A stretch of 64,000 nucleotides of DNA from Clostridium sp. Cult1 (lineage in GTDB: Bacteria; Bacillota; Clostridia; Tissierellales; Tepidimicrobiaceae), in the NCBI RefSeq assembly GCF_021655095.1, contig NZ_PPXW01000001.1, positions 1,196,953 through 1,260,952 of the forward strand, given 5' to 3'. Shown here piece by piece: positions 25,405 to 34,160 of this stretch. Position 1 is the first letter of the stretch. Every line of letters begins with the position of its first letter. The notes under the pieces were generated by a model. The model was not told where the DNA came from. It saw nothing but the letters and a program-made list of their open reading frames with translations, and did no database searches. Both the position numbers and the translations under genes were made by a program.

Positions 25405-26274
25405 TTATTTTTTACTCTTCTTATACTTAACCATAGCCTTATGGATTAAGAAACCAATTATTCCAAGGATAATAATAAAGGGTAATAAATAAATTAGTAA
25501 AATTACTAACTTTTCCAAGGTGTTTTTAAAGAAATATAAAGATTCATCAATAGCATCTAAAACTTTTCTACCAAAGGAAGTTTCTGGACTTGTTGAGCTA
25601 GTTAGTTTTTCAACTTCTTGGATATATAAATTGATTGTAGTAAAATCCACTTTATCATCCAAATCCATTAGACTAGATTTTAACCTTTCTTTTTCATATA
25701 TGACTTCACTTAACTGTTTTTCTAAAGCGATAATATCCTCTACTTTGTCAGCTTTCTCCATAAGGGAAAGAATTCTTTCTTCTTTTACTTCAACAACTTT
25801 CATTCTGGATTCTGTATCAGTATATTGTTTGGTCACATCTTGTTTATTAGTACTTTCCCAAACTTTATTCCCTATCGTTTTTAAATCGGATTTGAAATTA
25901 TTAATACTATACTTAGGAACCCTAATAGTAAATTCTCCATTTTGAAAATTCCTAGAACTATAGGATATATTGGAATACTCTACATAAGCCTGATGTTTTT
26001 CTATAACCTTATTCAATTCATCATTAGATCTATCAAACTCAGTAGTTTCAAACCTAATATCAATTGTGGTGATGACTTTTTCTGGTTCCAATGGACTAGA
26101 CGATTCATTTTTAAAACTGCTTCCTTCTTTTTCCGAGGATTCATGAGAATCAGAATCGGATATAGCCATATCTACAGATGTATTATTACTTTTTTCTGCA
26201 CTGCAACCAACTATCATAGATAAAACAAGTAATACACTGAACAAAAAAAGAATTCTCTTTTTAGTATTTATCAC
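25405..26274 (-). CDS. DUF4349 lipoprotein
   Basis: I take the GTG at 26274, because AAAGAGGTGATC lies just before it. The product then starts INTKKRILFLFSVLL and ends its signal in the lipobox IVGC. A low-complexity serine and acidic linker follows, then a DUF4349 domain with TTEFDRSNDELN, YSISYSSR-like strands, RVPKYSINNFKSDL and a helical coiled-coil region around residues 170-215. A C-terminal membrane helix precedes a lysine-rich tail. The family is an envelope protein of unknown function. Confidence 0.85.
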   Translation of the reverse strand: MINTKKRILFLFSVLLVLSMIVGCSAEKSNNTSVDMAISDSDSHESSEKEGSSFKNESSSPLEPEKVITTIDIRFETTEFDRSNDELNKVIEKHQAYVEYSNISYSSRNFQNGEFTIRVPKYSINNFKSDLKTIGNKVWESTNKQDVTKQYTDTESRMKVVEVKEERILSLMEKADKVEDIIALEKQLSEVIYEKERLKSSLMDLDDKVDFTTINLYIQEVEKLTSSTSPETSFGRKVLDAIDESLYFFKNTLEKLVILLIYLLPFIIILGIIGFLIHKAMVKYKKSKK

Positions 26275-26483
26275 TAGGATCACCTCTTTAATATGATTAT
26301 ACAATAGATAGACAAGAAAAATGCTACAAATTAGTTACATTATAATCAATTGTCAAAAAATTAAAAAAATAAGCATTTATTAAATAATAATGTATAATAG
26401 TATATGGTAATAAAATTAAAAGAAATAAATCTTTTACTGTAAAAAATGCTTTAGTAAAGAATTACACAGAGGAGTGTGAAGGG

Positions 26484-27710
26484 ATGATTAACCAATCTAA
26501 TGTTAATAAGGTAGATGCTAGTCAAAAATATGGTGTTGAAGCTAGGGCAGATACAAAATTAAAAAAAGCTGTAGGTTTAGAAGGATTTGTATGCTTGGCA
26601 ATAATAATTGGATTTTTTACCATCTTAGGAAGTAAAATGGGGCTAATAAATGCGATAAACACTCTACTAAATACAGCCTATGACTTACTCATGAATACAG
26701 TATTTAAAATAATGGCCATAGCAGTAATAGCAGGAGCAGTAGCTAGTATTTTAACGGAATTTGGCGTTATTTCACTAGCAAATAAATTATTATCTCCTTT
26801 GATGAAGCCTCTCTACGGTCTTCCTGGAGCAAGTGTAATAAGTATATTTACAACCTATTTATCAGACAATCCAGCAGTATTGACTTTAGCTGAAGACAGA
26901 AGATTTCGTAGGTATTTTAAGAAATATCAATTACCAGCACTAACTAATATTGGTACCTCCTTTGGTATGGGACTAATCGTTACTATTTTTATGATGGGAC
27001 TAACTAGCCCTAGTGGAGAAAATTTTATCCTACCAGCAATTATCGGTAATATTGGTGCAATAATCGGTAGTATAGTTTCGGTCCGTTTAATGCTTCTACA
27101 TACTAAAAAAGTATATGGAACGGAACTTGAAGCTGAAGAATCACATGGAAACGAATATGATATAGTAGAGTACCGTGAAATTAGAGAAGGCAATATAGCT
27201 GAAAGAATAATGAACACCATTCTAGAAGGGGGCGCTTCTGGAGTAAAGGTAGGTTTTGCAATAATTCCAGGAGTATTAATTATATGCAGTATTGTTATGA
27301 TTTTATCAAATAGTGCTCCAGAAACTGGAGTGTATACAGGGGCTGCTTATGAGGGAGTAAACCTTCTTCCTTGGATTGGAGAAAAGATTAGTTTCATAAC
27401 CACTCCTCTTTTTGGATTTACCTCTGCAGCTGCTATATCTGTACCTATTACTGCTTTAGGAGCAGCTGGTGCAGCTATAGGCATAGCATCAACTATGGTT
27501 AGTACTGGATTAGCTCATGGTAATGATGTGGCAGTATTTACAGCTATGTGTATGTGTTGGAGCGGATATTTAAGTACTCATGTGGCTATGATGGATGGTT
27601 TAAACTTTAGAAACCTAACAGGGAAAGCCATATTCAGTCATACCATAGGCGGAATATGTGCAGGAATTGCTGCAAATTGGATTTATAAATTAGTAATGGT
27701 ATTTATGTAG
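26484..27710 (+). CDS. YjiH-family membrane protein with nucleoside-recognition (Gate) domain
   Basis: The 408-residue protein has about nine membrane helices and the Gate-type features AVASILTEFGVISLANKLLSPLMKPLYGLPG and SIFTTYLSDNPAVLTLAEDRRFRRYF. A second half resembles the first in TALGAAGAAIGIASTMVSTGLAHGNDVAVF. Family members are predicted solute transporters of unknown substrate. An AGGAGTG site lies before the ATG. It is convergent with a DUF4438 gene and separated from it by a shared terminator. Confidence 0.85.
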   Translation: MINQSNVNKVDASQKYGVEARADTKLKKAVGLEGFVCLAIIIGFFTILGSKMGLINAINTLLNTAYDLLMNTVFKIMAIAVIAGAVASILTEFGVISLANKLLSPLMKPLYGLPGASVISIFTTYLSDNPAVLTLAEDRRFRRYFKKYQLPALTNIGTSFGMGLIVTIFMMGLTSPSGENFILPAIIGNIGAIIGSIVSVRLMLLHTKKVYGTELEAEESHGNEYDIVEYREIREGNIAERIMNTILEGGASGVKVGFAIIPGVLIICSIVMILSNSAPETGVYTGAAYEGVNLLPWIGEKISFITTPLFGFTSAAAISVPITALGAAGAAIGIASTMVSTGLAHGNDVAVFTAMCMCWSGYLSTHVAMMDGLNFRNLTGKAIFSHTIGGICAGIAANWIYKLVMVFM

Positions 27711-27764
27711 AAAAAACCTTCCATATCCAGATAAATCAATTTTAGAATATGGAAGGTTTTTTTA
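27711..27764. terminator. Bidirectional terminator
   Basis: AAAAAACCTTCCATAT pairs with ATATGGAAGGTTTTTTT. The hairpin has a long stem and A and T tracts on both sides, so it works for both convergent genes. Confidence 0.9.
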
Positions 27765-27765
27765 A

Positions 27766-28632
27766 TTATAAGATTCCAAGATAATTACCAATATTAGCTT
27801 CTTCATCTATAACACCTTTAATTTTAGAAGTTTTACAACTCATAATAACGGTAACCCCTGGACCGTGACCAGATTTAATACAATCGCTGTGGACTATGAC
27901 ACCGATGGAAATAGAACCTTCTAAATATTGTCTACCATTAGTATTGTCACAATCCTTAAGTAGAACTAAATCGCCAAATCTTAGTTTGTTTATCCCAAAC
28001 TTTTCATTGGCATTCTTGTCTCCAGTCATAATATCGTAGTCTCCAGAAAAGGCAGTAGCACCTCCTACTCCGGAACCCATTAGATAAGCAGGTATTTCTG
28101 TAACCACAGGAACTTCCAGAATTCCTTTTGAATTTTCTTTAATATTTAATTTTTCAAATAGGCGAGGATCTATATTCATACATTTAATATCCTCATATCC
28201 CTCTATAGCTAAACCTTGTCCATAAGCTTTAACTAAAATAGTGTCTCCAATAGCCATATTCTCCAAATCTTCGTCTCCAAAGTAGATTAAAGTATGGTCA
28301 ACCCCGCCATGCACACCCGTTACAAAACCTTTGGCACCTTTTGCATTACCAGTTATAACTTGAGCTTCATTACCTATACATGCTAAAAGCATTAATGCTT
28401 TGTTGTCTGGTGTATTATCGTTTTTGATACTAACACCAGGCTCAATATGATCTCCTACCCATTTCATACAAGAATCCCCAACTTTTACATTGTAACAAAT
28501 GCCACCAGTTGCTGGAAGTATATGAGCCAAACCTTCCTGATCAATTCTATAAGGATTGTTGCTAGTAGCAGGGCTTGATATTTGACCTTGCACTGATTGA
28601 ATCACTAGTTTGTCTTTATTCGTTTTAATCAT
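27766..28632 (-). CDS. DUF4438 domain protein
   Basis: The 288-residue soluble protein matches the DUF4438 pattern: PATGGICYNVKVGDSCMKWVGDHIEPGVS near the N-terminus, KGFVTGVHGGVDHTLIYF, and SISIGVIVHSDCIKSGHGPGVTVIMSC near the C-terminus. The glycine and histidine motifs suggest a metal- or ligand-binding beta fold, but no function is known to me. An AAAGGAGG site lies 8 bases before the ATG. Confidence 0.85.
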   Translation of the reverse strand: MIKTNKDKLVIQSVQGQISSPATSNNPYRIDQEGLAHILPATGGICYNVKVGDSCMKWVGDHIEPGVSIKNDNTPDNKALMLLACIGNEAQVITGNAKGAKGFVTGVHGGVDHTLIYFGDEDLENMAIGDTILVKAYGQGLAIEGYEDIKCMNIDPRLFEKLNIKENSKGILEVPVVTEIPAYLMGSGVGGATAFSGDYDIMTGDKNANEKFGINKLRFGDLVLLKDCDNTNGRQYLEGSISIGVIVHSDCIKSGHGPGVTVIMSCKTSKIKGVIDEEANIGNYLGIL

Positions 28633-28902
28633 GAATTAGGCCTCCTTTAAATTGCTAATAGTAAATATATTGTATCATTACTAGTATATTTGTTAAATAG
28701 AATTGAAAATTCATATTGTATTATTACTACCATTCAAAAAATTAATAATAGAAAAAAGAGTATAGCTATTATCTATTGGATTATTGTTATAAAATATGCT
28801 AATCTAATTTATGTTGTTAACATACATTCTATCGCAATTGTTAAGAAATTAACTACGACAAGTTAATAATCTCGGATAGCTTTCGTAGATTGGAGGCATG
28901 CC
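28633..28902. other. Intergenic region between divergent DUF4438 and ABC permease genes
   Basis: This AT-rich 270-base stretch holds the promoters of two divergent genes. I looked for a TPP riboswitch, because the downstream binding protein is NMT1/THI5-like, and saw no conserved CTGAGA box. No other structured RNA was recognised. Confidence 0.4.
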
Positions 28903-29700
28903 ATGGGAAATAAGAAAAAGTATTTTATCATTATCATAAGACTATTACTTATTGGAGCTTTTATTTTATTCTGGGAATGGTCAGCCCGATCAAAACTATA
29001 TAATCCACTTTTTACAAGTTATCCAAGTGAAATCCTTAAAGATTTAGTTGATTTTTATACAAGTGGAGATTTAGTAAAACATACATCGGTAACATTAAGG
29101 GAAGCTTTTATTGGATTATTTTATGGAACGGTTACTGGAATTATAGTAGGTTTAATATTAGGTCAGTTTGAAATATTAGGGAAGATTCTTTTGCCTATTA
29201 TTACAGCAGTACATGGGATTCCTCAACTAACATTAGCACCAATTTATATTCTGTGGTTTGGTTTAGGGCTTACATCGAAAATTTTCCTTGCAGGTCTTAT
29301 GGTGTTTTTTCATGTGTTTTTTTCCACTTATGCAGGAATTCAAAATGTAGAACCTAAACTCATTGAATCAGCTAATTTACTGGGAGCAGGAAAAGTGCAA
29401 ACCCTGGTACATGTAGTTTTACCATCTAGTATGCCTTTCATATTATCAGGGATTCGTGTAGGAGTTGGTTCCAGCTTGGTAGGAGCTATTATTGGAGAGT
29501 ATATAGGCGCTTCAGCAGGTTTTGGATGGATGATAGCATATGCAAGTTCTTTTTTTAATATTGCACGTGTTATGTCCTGTATTTTAATATTACTTATCGT
29601 TGGTATACTCTTAAACTTTTCTCTTGATAAAATTGAAAAATATTTACTTCGTTGGAGAGCACCGACTAATCTATCTATGGAAAATAAAAGAAATACATAA
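28903..29700 (+). CDS. ABC transporter permease (SsuC/TauC-like)
   Basis: The 265-residue permease has about six membrane helices and the family EAA loop in the stretch around ESANLLGAGKVQTLVHVVLPSSMPFILSGIRVG. It is of the nitrate/sulfonate/taurine type. It forms an importer with the lipoprotein at 29739 and ATPase at 30832. The order permease, binding protein, ATPase, then a TudS-related enzyme suggests uptake of a small sulfur- or nucleobase-containing compound. The substrate is inferred only from this context. Confidence 0.87.
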   Translation: MGNKKKYFIIIIRLLLIGAFILFWEWSARSKLYNPLFTSYPSEILKDLVDFYTSGDLVKHTSVTLREAFIGLFYGTVTGIIVGLILGQFEILGKILLPIITAVHGIPQLTLAPIYILWFGLGLTSKIFLAGLMVFFHVFFSTYAGIQNVEPKLIESANLLGAGKVQTLVHVVLPSSMPFILSGIRVGVGSSLVGAIIGEYIGASAGFGWMIAYASSFFNIARVMSCILILLIVGILLNFSLDKIEKYLLRWRAPTNLSMENKRNT

Positions 29701-29738
29701 AAATAGCAAAAAATTAGATAATGAGAGGAGAAAAATAA

Positions 29739-30788
29739 ATGAAAAAATATTTAAAATTAATTTTACTAGTAGGTCTAATGGTATCTTTGGTTTCAGGCTG
29801 TACAAGTGAACTAAATAATCCAAAGGAATCAGTGGATCAAAGTCAAAGTGAAGAAACTGAAAAGAATGAACAAGAATTTGAAAAAATTATTATCTCTGAG
29901 ATGCGAGGAGAATCTTGGCTACCAGTCTATGTAGCTGAAATGCTTGGATACTTTGAGGATGAAGGGCTGGAAACAGAATTTGTTGTTTATAAAGATGGAC
30001 CTATAGCTTTCCAAGGAATGCATGCAGGGGATTCTCAATTTTGTATGCTTTCAACTGAACCAGTTTTACGCGCCTTTGATGAAGGATTAGAATCTACAAT
30101 TATTCTTCCAACAGTTAGAAGCAAACAATATATGTTTGCTACTAATTCAGAAATTACTAGTATGGAAGAATTAAAAGGCAAAGCCATTTTTGGAGGTATG
30201 CCTGGTTCTGCACCATATTCTTTTGTTGCCTCGGCTCTAGAAGAAGCAGGACTAACAGTAAATGATGTAGAGTGGATTAATATGGAATATGGAGCTGCAT
30301 TAGCTGCCCTTGAACAGGGAACTATTTCGGCTGCTTATTTCGATGGTATTTATATAAACAAATTAGAAGAAATAAATGCAAATATATTAATCAATACTAT
30401 GGATCCAGAACAACATAAAGCCATCTACGGCACTGAATTTTATGAATCCCAAATGGTTACTGTTACGAAAAAGTTTGCTGAGGAAAACCCTGAAACAATA
30501 CAAAAATTTGTAAACGCAGTTATGAGGGCCATTCAGTGGCAAACAGAGCATACAGATGAGGAGATTGCAGAAGTGGTATCACCAATGTTTGAAGGTAAAG
30601 ATATGGTTGAAGTAATAAGTATATTAAGAGATTCATTAACAATTGATGGGAATTACAGTAAAGAAGGATACGAAGCAATCGAAAAGTTTTGTCTAGAACA
30701 GGAAATTATAGAAAAACCTATCGGATATGATAATGTAATTGATATGACTTATGTAAACAATGCAAAAGAAACATTAAATATGCAATAA
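29739..30788 (+). CDS. NMT1/THI5-like substrate-binding lipoprotein
   Basis: A basic leader and hydrophobic stretch end in the lipobox VSGC. After an acidic linker the NMT1/THI5-like domain has SWLPVYVAEMLGYFEDEGL, GDSQFCMLSTEPVLRAF and LKGKAIFGGMPGSAPY. Such proteins bind pyrimidine precursors, aromatic sulfonates or similar ligands. It is 38 bases after the permease gene with an AGAGGAG site. The partner TudS-related gene makes a thio-compound plausible. Confidence 0.87.
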   Translation: MKKYLKLILLVGLMVSLVSGCTSELNNPKESVDQSQSEETEKNEQEFEKIIISEMRGESWLPVYVAEMLGYFEDEGLETEFVVYKDGPIAFQGMHAGDSQFCMLSTEPVLRAFDEGLESTIILPTVRSKQYMFATNSEITSMEELKGKAIFGGMPGSAPYSFVASALEEAGLTVNDVEWINMEYGAALAALEQGTISAAYFDGIYINKLEEINANILINTMDPEQHKAIYGTEFYESQMVTVTKKFAEENPETIQKFVNAVMRAIQWQTEHTDEEIAEVVSPMFEGKDMVEVISILRDSLTIDGNYSKEGYEAIEKFCLEQEIIEKPIGYDNVIDMTYVNNAKETLNMQ

Positions 30789-30831
30789 AGAATTCCCTGT
30801 ATTCTCAGGGAATAGGATTTGAGGGATAATT

Positions 30832-31845
30832 ATGGCATATATAGTTTTTCAAGATATAGAAAAATACTACGGTGAAAATCATGTTTTAAAAAAGACCAAT
30901 TTATCAGTGGAAAAAGGTGAATTTGTAACATTATTAGGTGCTTCTGGTTGTGGCAAAAGTACTTTATTAAGATGTCTTGCAGGATTGGAACAAGTAAGTA
31001 GTGGAAAAATCTTCCTTGATGGAAAAGAAATTACTTATACAAATCCAAGAGATAGAAATGTAGGTATGATCTTTCAACAATATAGCCTTTTTCCTAATTT
31101 GAATGTATATAACAATATTGCATTTGGTCTAAAAATGAAAAAAGTAGAAAAGGATATCATCTATGAACGGGTAAAAAATGCAATTAAAATGGTTGATCTA
31201 GATGGAAAAGAAAAGAAATACCCATCACAGCTTTCTGGAGGGGAACAGCAGAGAGTAGCTTTAGCTAGATGTATTGTGACAAGGCCAAAAGTACTTCTAT
31301 TAGATGAGCCATTAAGTGCAATTGATGCTAAGCTTCGTAAATCCCTTCAATCAAGGATTAAAGAAATTCATAAAGAATTGGGAATGACTTCAATTTTTGT
31401 AACCCATGACCAAGATGAAGCGATGACAATGTCAGATACCATACATTTGATGAAAGATGGAGTTATAGAGCAATCGGGAAACCCTTTTGAACTTTATAGT
31501 AGACCTAAAAATAGTTTTGCAGCTAGTTTCATAGGCAATTATAATATTTTACCAACAAAGATTTTTTCTAAATTAACTGATGAAGTATATCCAGGGTTTA
31601 ATAATATAGTTATACGACCAGAACTTATCGATATTTCAAATGTTGACTATAGAAATGACCAAGAATACTATTATTTTTCTGGAAAAGTTATAGGAATTCT
31701 TCCCCAAGGAAATATTGTCCGCTATTCTGTAAATATAAAAGAAGCTTTATTAGATATAGATGTTCTTAATGATGGAAAAGAACTTTATCAGTTAGAACAA
31801 CATGTTTTTCTTAGAGTAAAAAAAGACTTCTGCATTAATTTATAG
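30832..31845 (+). CDS. ABC transporter ATPase with C-terminal TOBE-like region
   Basis: The 337-residue ATPase has Walker A GASGCGKST, Q-loop FQQYSLFPNLNVYNN, signature LSGGEQQRVALARCI, Walker B VLLLDEPLSAID and the H-loop VTHDQDEAM. About 100 residues after the nucleotide domain form a TOBE-like beta region, which is longer than in SsuB/TauB ATPases and resembles PotA/FbpC types. It completes the importer encoded from 28903. Confidence 0.87.
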   Translation: MAYIVFQDIEKYYGENHVLKKTNLSVEKGEFVTLLGASGCGKSTLLRCLAGLEQVSSGKIFLDGKEITYTNPRDRNVGMIFQQYSLFPNLNVYNNIAFGLKMKKVEKDIIYERVKNAIKMVDLDGKEKKYPSQLSGGEQQRVALARCIVTRPKVLLLDEPLSAIDAKLRKSLQSRIKEIHKELGMTSIFVTHDQDEAMTMSDTIHLMKDGVIEQSGNPFELYSRPKNSFAASFIGNYNILPTKIFSKLTDEVYPGFNNIVIRPELIDISNVDYRNDQEYYYFSGKVIGILPQGNIVRYSVNIKEALLDIDVLNDGKELYQLEQHVFLRVKKDFCINL

Positions 31846-31872
31846 ATCATATTTGATGAAGGAAGTGATGAA

Positions 31873-32433
31873 TTGAAAAGAAGCAAAAAAATTATACTTA
31901 TCTCCCATTGTATATTAAACTCTAATTCAAAAGTAGAAGGTTTAAGTCAATATGAGGGTATATTTAAGGAAATTGTAGATATGATTTATGAAGAAGGTAT
32001 AGGGATTATTCAACTTCCTTGTCCTGAAATGATAATATATGGGATTAAACGATGGGGTCATGTGAAAGAACAATTCGATACATTATTCTATAGAGAAAAC
32101 TGTAGAGAAATGATAAAGCCTATAATTGGTCAAATGAAAAGCTATATAGATACAGGCTATGAGATAATAGGCGTAATAGGAATAGATGGTAGTCCAAGCT
32201 GTGGGGTGAATTTCACTTGTTCAGGAGATTGGGAAGGAGACCCTTCCTCTAAAGATGATATAAACCATAAAATCAAAGACTTAAAGGAGATAAATAGTTC
32301 AGGAGTATTTATGGAGGAACTAAAAAGATACCTAGGGCAATATAATTTGGAAATTCCATTTGTAGCCATAAATGAAAATGATGTATATAGTTCTATAAAT
32401 GATATAGAAAAGTTTTTAGGTAATAGGGACTAA
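31873..32433 (+). CDS. TudS-related putative desulfidase (CD3072 family)
   Basis: The 186-residue protein has three cysteine motifs at the places where TudS binds its [4Fe-4S] cluster: SHCILNSN near residue 12, LPCPEM near residue 50 and GSPSCG near residue 110. TudS removes sulfur from thiouracil. A loop of about 25 residues after SCG, with an extra cysteine, is absent from its paralogue at 34719. The TTG start follows GGAAGTGATG. It directly follows an ABC importer, which suggests that the imported compound is its substrate. Substrate identity is unknown. Confidence 0.8.
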   Translation: MKRSKKIILISHCILNSNSKVEGLSQYEGIFKEIVDMIYEEGIGIIQLPCPEMIIYGIKRWGHVKEQFDTLFYRENCREMIKPIIGQMKSYIDTGYEIIGVIGIDGSPSCGVNFTCSGDWEGDPSSKDDINHKIKDLKEINSSGVFMEELKRYLGQYNLEIPFVAINENDVYSSINDIEKFLGNRD

Positions 32434-32456
32434 AGAATAAGAGTATAACTATCTTA

Positions 32457-32485
32457 TTGACAAGCTGAAACCTCTTATGTAATAT
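32457..32485 (+). promoter_or_regulatory. Promoter of the XRE/ImmA operon
   Basis: TTGACA (32457-32462) and TAATAT (32480-32485) are spaced by 17 bases just before the XRE regulator gene. The -10 is covered by a palindrome. Confidence 0.75.
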
Positions 32486-32493
32486 TATATTAC
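32479..32493. promoter_or_regulatory. Palindromic operator over the -10 of the XRE gene
   Basis: GTAATAT-T-ATATTAC is a perfect 7-1-7 inverted repeat overlapping the -10 element. A further pair, AAACCTC (32468-32474) and GAGGTTT (32497-32503), extends the symmetry. The outer right arm includes the ribosome site. This is the expected position for an autoregulatory XRE repressor site. Confidence 0.6.
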
Positions 32494-32508
32494 AAGGAGG
32501 TTTTATTC

Positions 32509-32865
32509 ATGCTTGGAGAACATGAGATTGGAAAAAAGATAAAAACAATTAGAAAAGAAAAAAGATTAAGCCAATCAAAAGTAGTAGAAAAACTTATACA
32601 AAAAGATATAAATATGAGTAGAGAAACCCTTAGTAAAATGGAAAACAATAACAGGTCCATTTCTGCTATAGAACTAAAAGCCATATCTGACGTATTAGGT
32701 GTAGATATAAGCGATTTTTTCTATAAAGAAGAACCAGGGGATTTAGTGACTTTTTTTAGAAAAAAAAATTTCTCTAAAGATTCTCTAAAAGAAATCTCCA
32801 AACTTCAAGATATGGTAAAAGTGTTTATAAATCATGAGAAGATGTATAAGGGAGAACAAGAATAA
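32509..32865 (+). CDS. XRE-family helix-turn-helix regulator
   Basis: The 118-residue protein has an N-terminal Cro/CI-type HTH at residues about 5-65: IGKKIKTIRKEKRLSQSKVVEKL, NMSRETLSKMENNNRSISAIELKAISDVLGV. The C-terminus is helical and charged. It is 30 bases upstream of an ImmA/IrrE-type peptidase gene, the standard pairing in which the peptidase cleaves the repressor. The AAGGAGG site is 9 bases before the ATG. Confidence 0.88.
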   Translation: MLGEHEIGKKIKTIRKEKRLSQSKVVEKLIQKDINMSRETLSKMENNNRSISAIELKAISDVLGVDISDFFYKEEPGDLVTFFRKKNFSKDSLKEISKLQDMVKVFINHEKMYKGEQE

Positions 32866-32895
32866 TGGATAGTTGTAAAGGAAGGATGAATTGGT

Positions 32896-33669
32896 TTGAA
32901 AAATAATATAAGTATTCCCGATGAATTGTTCAGGCTTAAAATTAAAGAATTAGCAGAAGAAGTTAGGATAAAATTTGCTAAAAAAGGGCTATCTGACATA
33001 TTCGACATTCTCTCCGAAAGCGCTTTTCTAATCAGAAAGCCTTTAGATATAGAAGGACTTTCTGGATTCATTACCTATTTTGAAGGCCATTTCATAGTAT
33101 ATTTAAATAGTAATTTTACTTTAGGGCATGAACGATATACAGGGGCTCATGAATTATATCATATAATCTATAATGAAGATATATTGAAGAAAGAGAAAGT
33201 CTTTATAGATAAGGACAAATATATAGAAGAAGAGAAAAAAGCAGATGTATTTGCAGCTGAATTTCTAATGCCAGAAGATTATGTAAAAGAGATATTTTAT
33301 AAATTTGTAAACGTAGATAAACAAAAAATAGAACCTAAACATATAGTTCGAATGCATAATTTTTTCAAGGTAAGCTATAAAGCAATGCTAAAAAGGCTTG
33401 TTCAATTCGACCTTTGCTCCTTAGACAAATATGCGGAGCTTATTGATATTGCTTCTCTAAAAAACAAAGATAAACTTCAGTCCTTAACCAAAGAAGAAGG
33501 ATATAGCATTAACTTAATTGTTCCATCTAAAGAAAACTACATCCCAAAAGAATATCTAATATATGTTAAAGCTAATTATGAAAATGGGAAAGTTTCCTAT
33601 GATGAGTTAAAAAAGACTTTGGATTTCATTGGATTAAGTCCAGAAGAATTAGGATATGTGGAAAATTAA
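32896..33669 (+). CDS. ImmA/IrrE-family metallopeptidase
   Basis: The 257-residue protein has the zinc motif HELYH in TGAHELYHIIYNED, followed by EKKADVFAAEFLMP, the third-ligand segment of the family. The C-terminal half is helical. It should cleave the XRE repressor encoded just upstream under some signal, as in ICEBs1 and DdrO/IrrE systems. The TTG start follows AAGGAAGG by about 10 bases. It may belong to a decayed mobile element, since a phage-like pseudogene follows. Confidence 0.88.
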   Translation: MKNNISIPDELFRLKIKELAEEVRIKFAKKGLSDIFDILSESAFLIRKPLDIEGLSGFITYFEGHFIVYLNSNFTLGHERYTGAHELYHIIYNEDILKKEKVFIDKDKYIEEEKKADVFAAEFLMPEDYVKEIFYKFVNVDKQKIEPKHIVRMHNFFKVSYKAMLKRLVQFDLCSLDKYAELIDIASLKNKDKLQSLTKEEGYSINLIVPSKENYIPKEYLIYVKANYENGKVSYDELKKTLDFIGLSPEELGYVEN

Positions 33670-33683
33670 ATATAATTGATAAT

Positions 33684-33715
33684 AAAAACCTAAGTTGTGT
33701 TACTTAGGTTTTTAT
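33684..33715 (+). terminator. Terminator after the ImmA gene
   Basis: AAAAACCTAAGT pairs with ACTTAGGTTTTT and is followed by TTATT. The stem is nearly identical to the terminator at 35262-35292. Confidence 0.85.
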
Positions 33716-33810
33716 TATGCTATAAATACAATAAGAAATAAAGATGTATAAAAACATTTCAAGGATTGAGATATATTAAAATATAATGACATATAATGTT
33801 ACGAAAGGGC

Positions 33811-33925
33811 ATGGATATAATGAAATTTGGAATTAGAAAACCCAAGTATCAAAAAGCGAATAGGTGCAAGAACTAGTATCAGAAGACAAATAGTCCACAA
33901 AGGTTCTAATATGATAAAAATCATA
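33811..33925 (+). pseudogene. Broken copy of the small basic protein gene at 41073
   Basis: About 105 bases here match 41064-41170 closely, starting at ATGGATATAATGAAATTTGGAAT. One extra C near 33841 shifts the frame and leads to an early stop (reads MKFGIRKP then out of frame). The rest of the 33716-34160 interval holds no gene that I can support. Confidence 0.75.
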
Positions 33926-34160
33926 ATCTAGCAAAAAGTATATCTGAAGTATTATGGTGAGAGTCTAGAAGATAATTAGAATATAAAGTAAAATGCTATG
34001 GTAGGGAAGTAATCATAGCACCATCAAATTATTAATTAAACTCTAGTATTATAGAAGGACTTTATTTTTAAATTATAATCTATAGAATATATCTATTGTA
34101 CATTAAGGAGCCTACGTACTATAATTATCGTGAAATAATAAATTATATGGAGGTAATGAA

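Noticed and set aside
28633..28902. TPP riboswitch before the NMT1/THI5-like importer
   Set aside because: No CTGAGA box or other conserved TPP element is visible, so a thiamine-precursor role is not supported.
32468..32503. RNA hairpin that sequesters the XRE ribosome site
   Set aside because: The left arms lie upstream of or within the predicted -10, so they would not be transcribed; a DNA operator explains the symmetry better.
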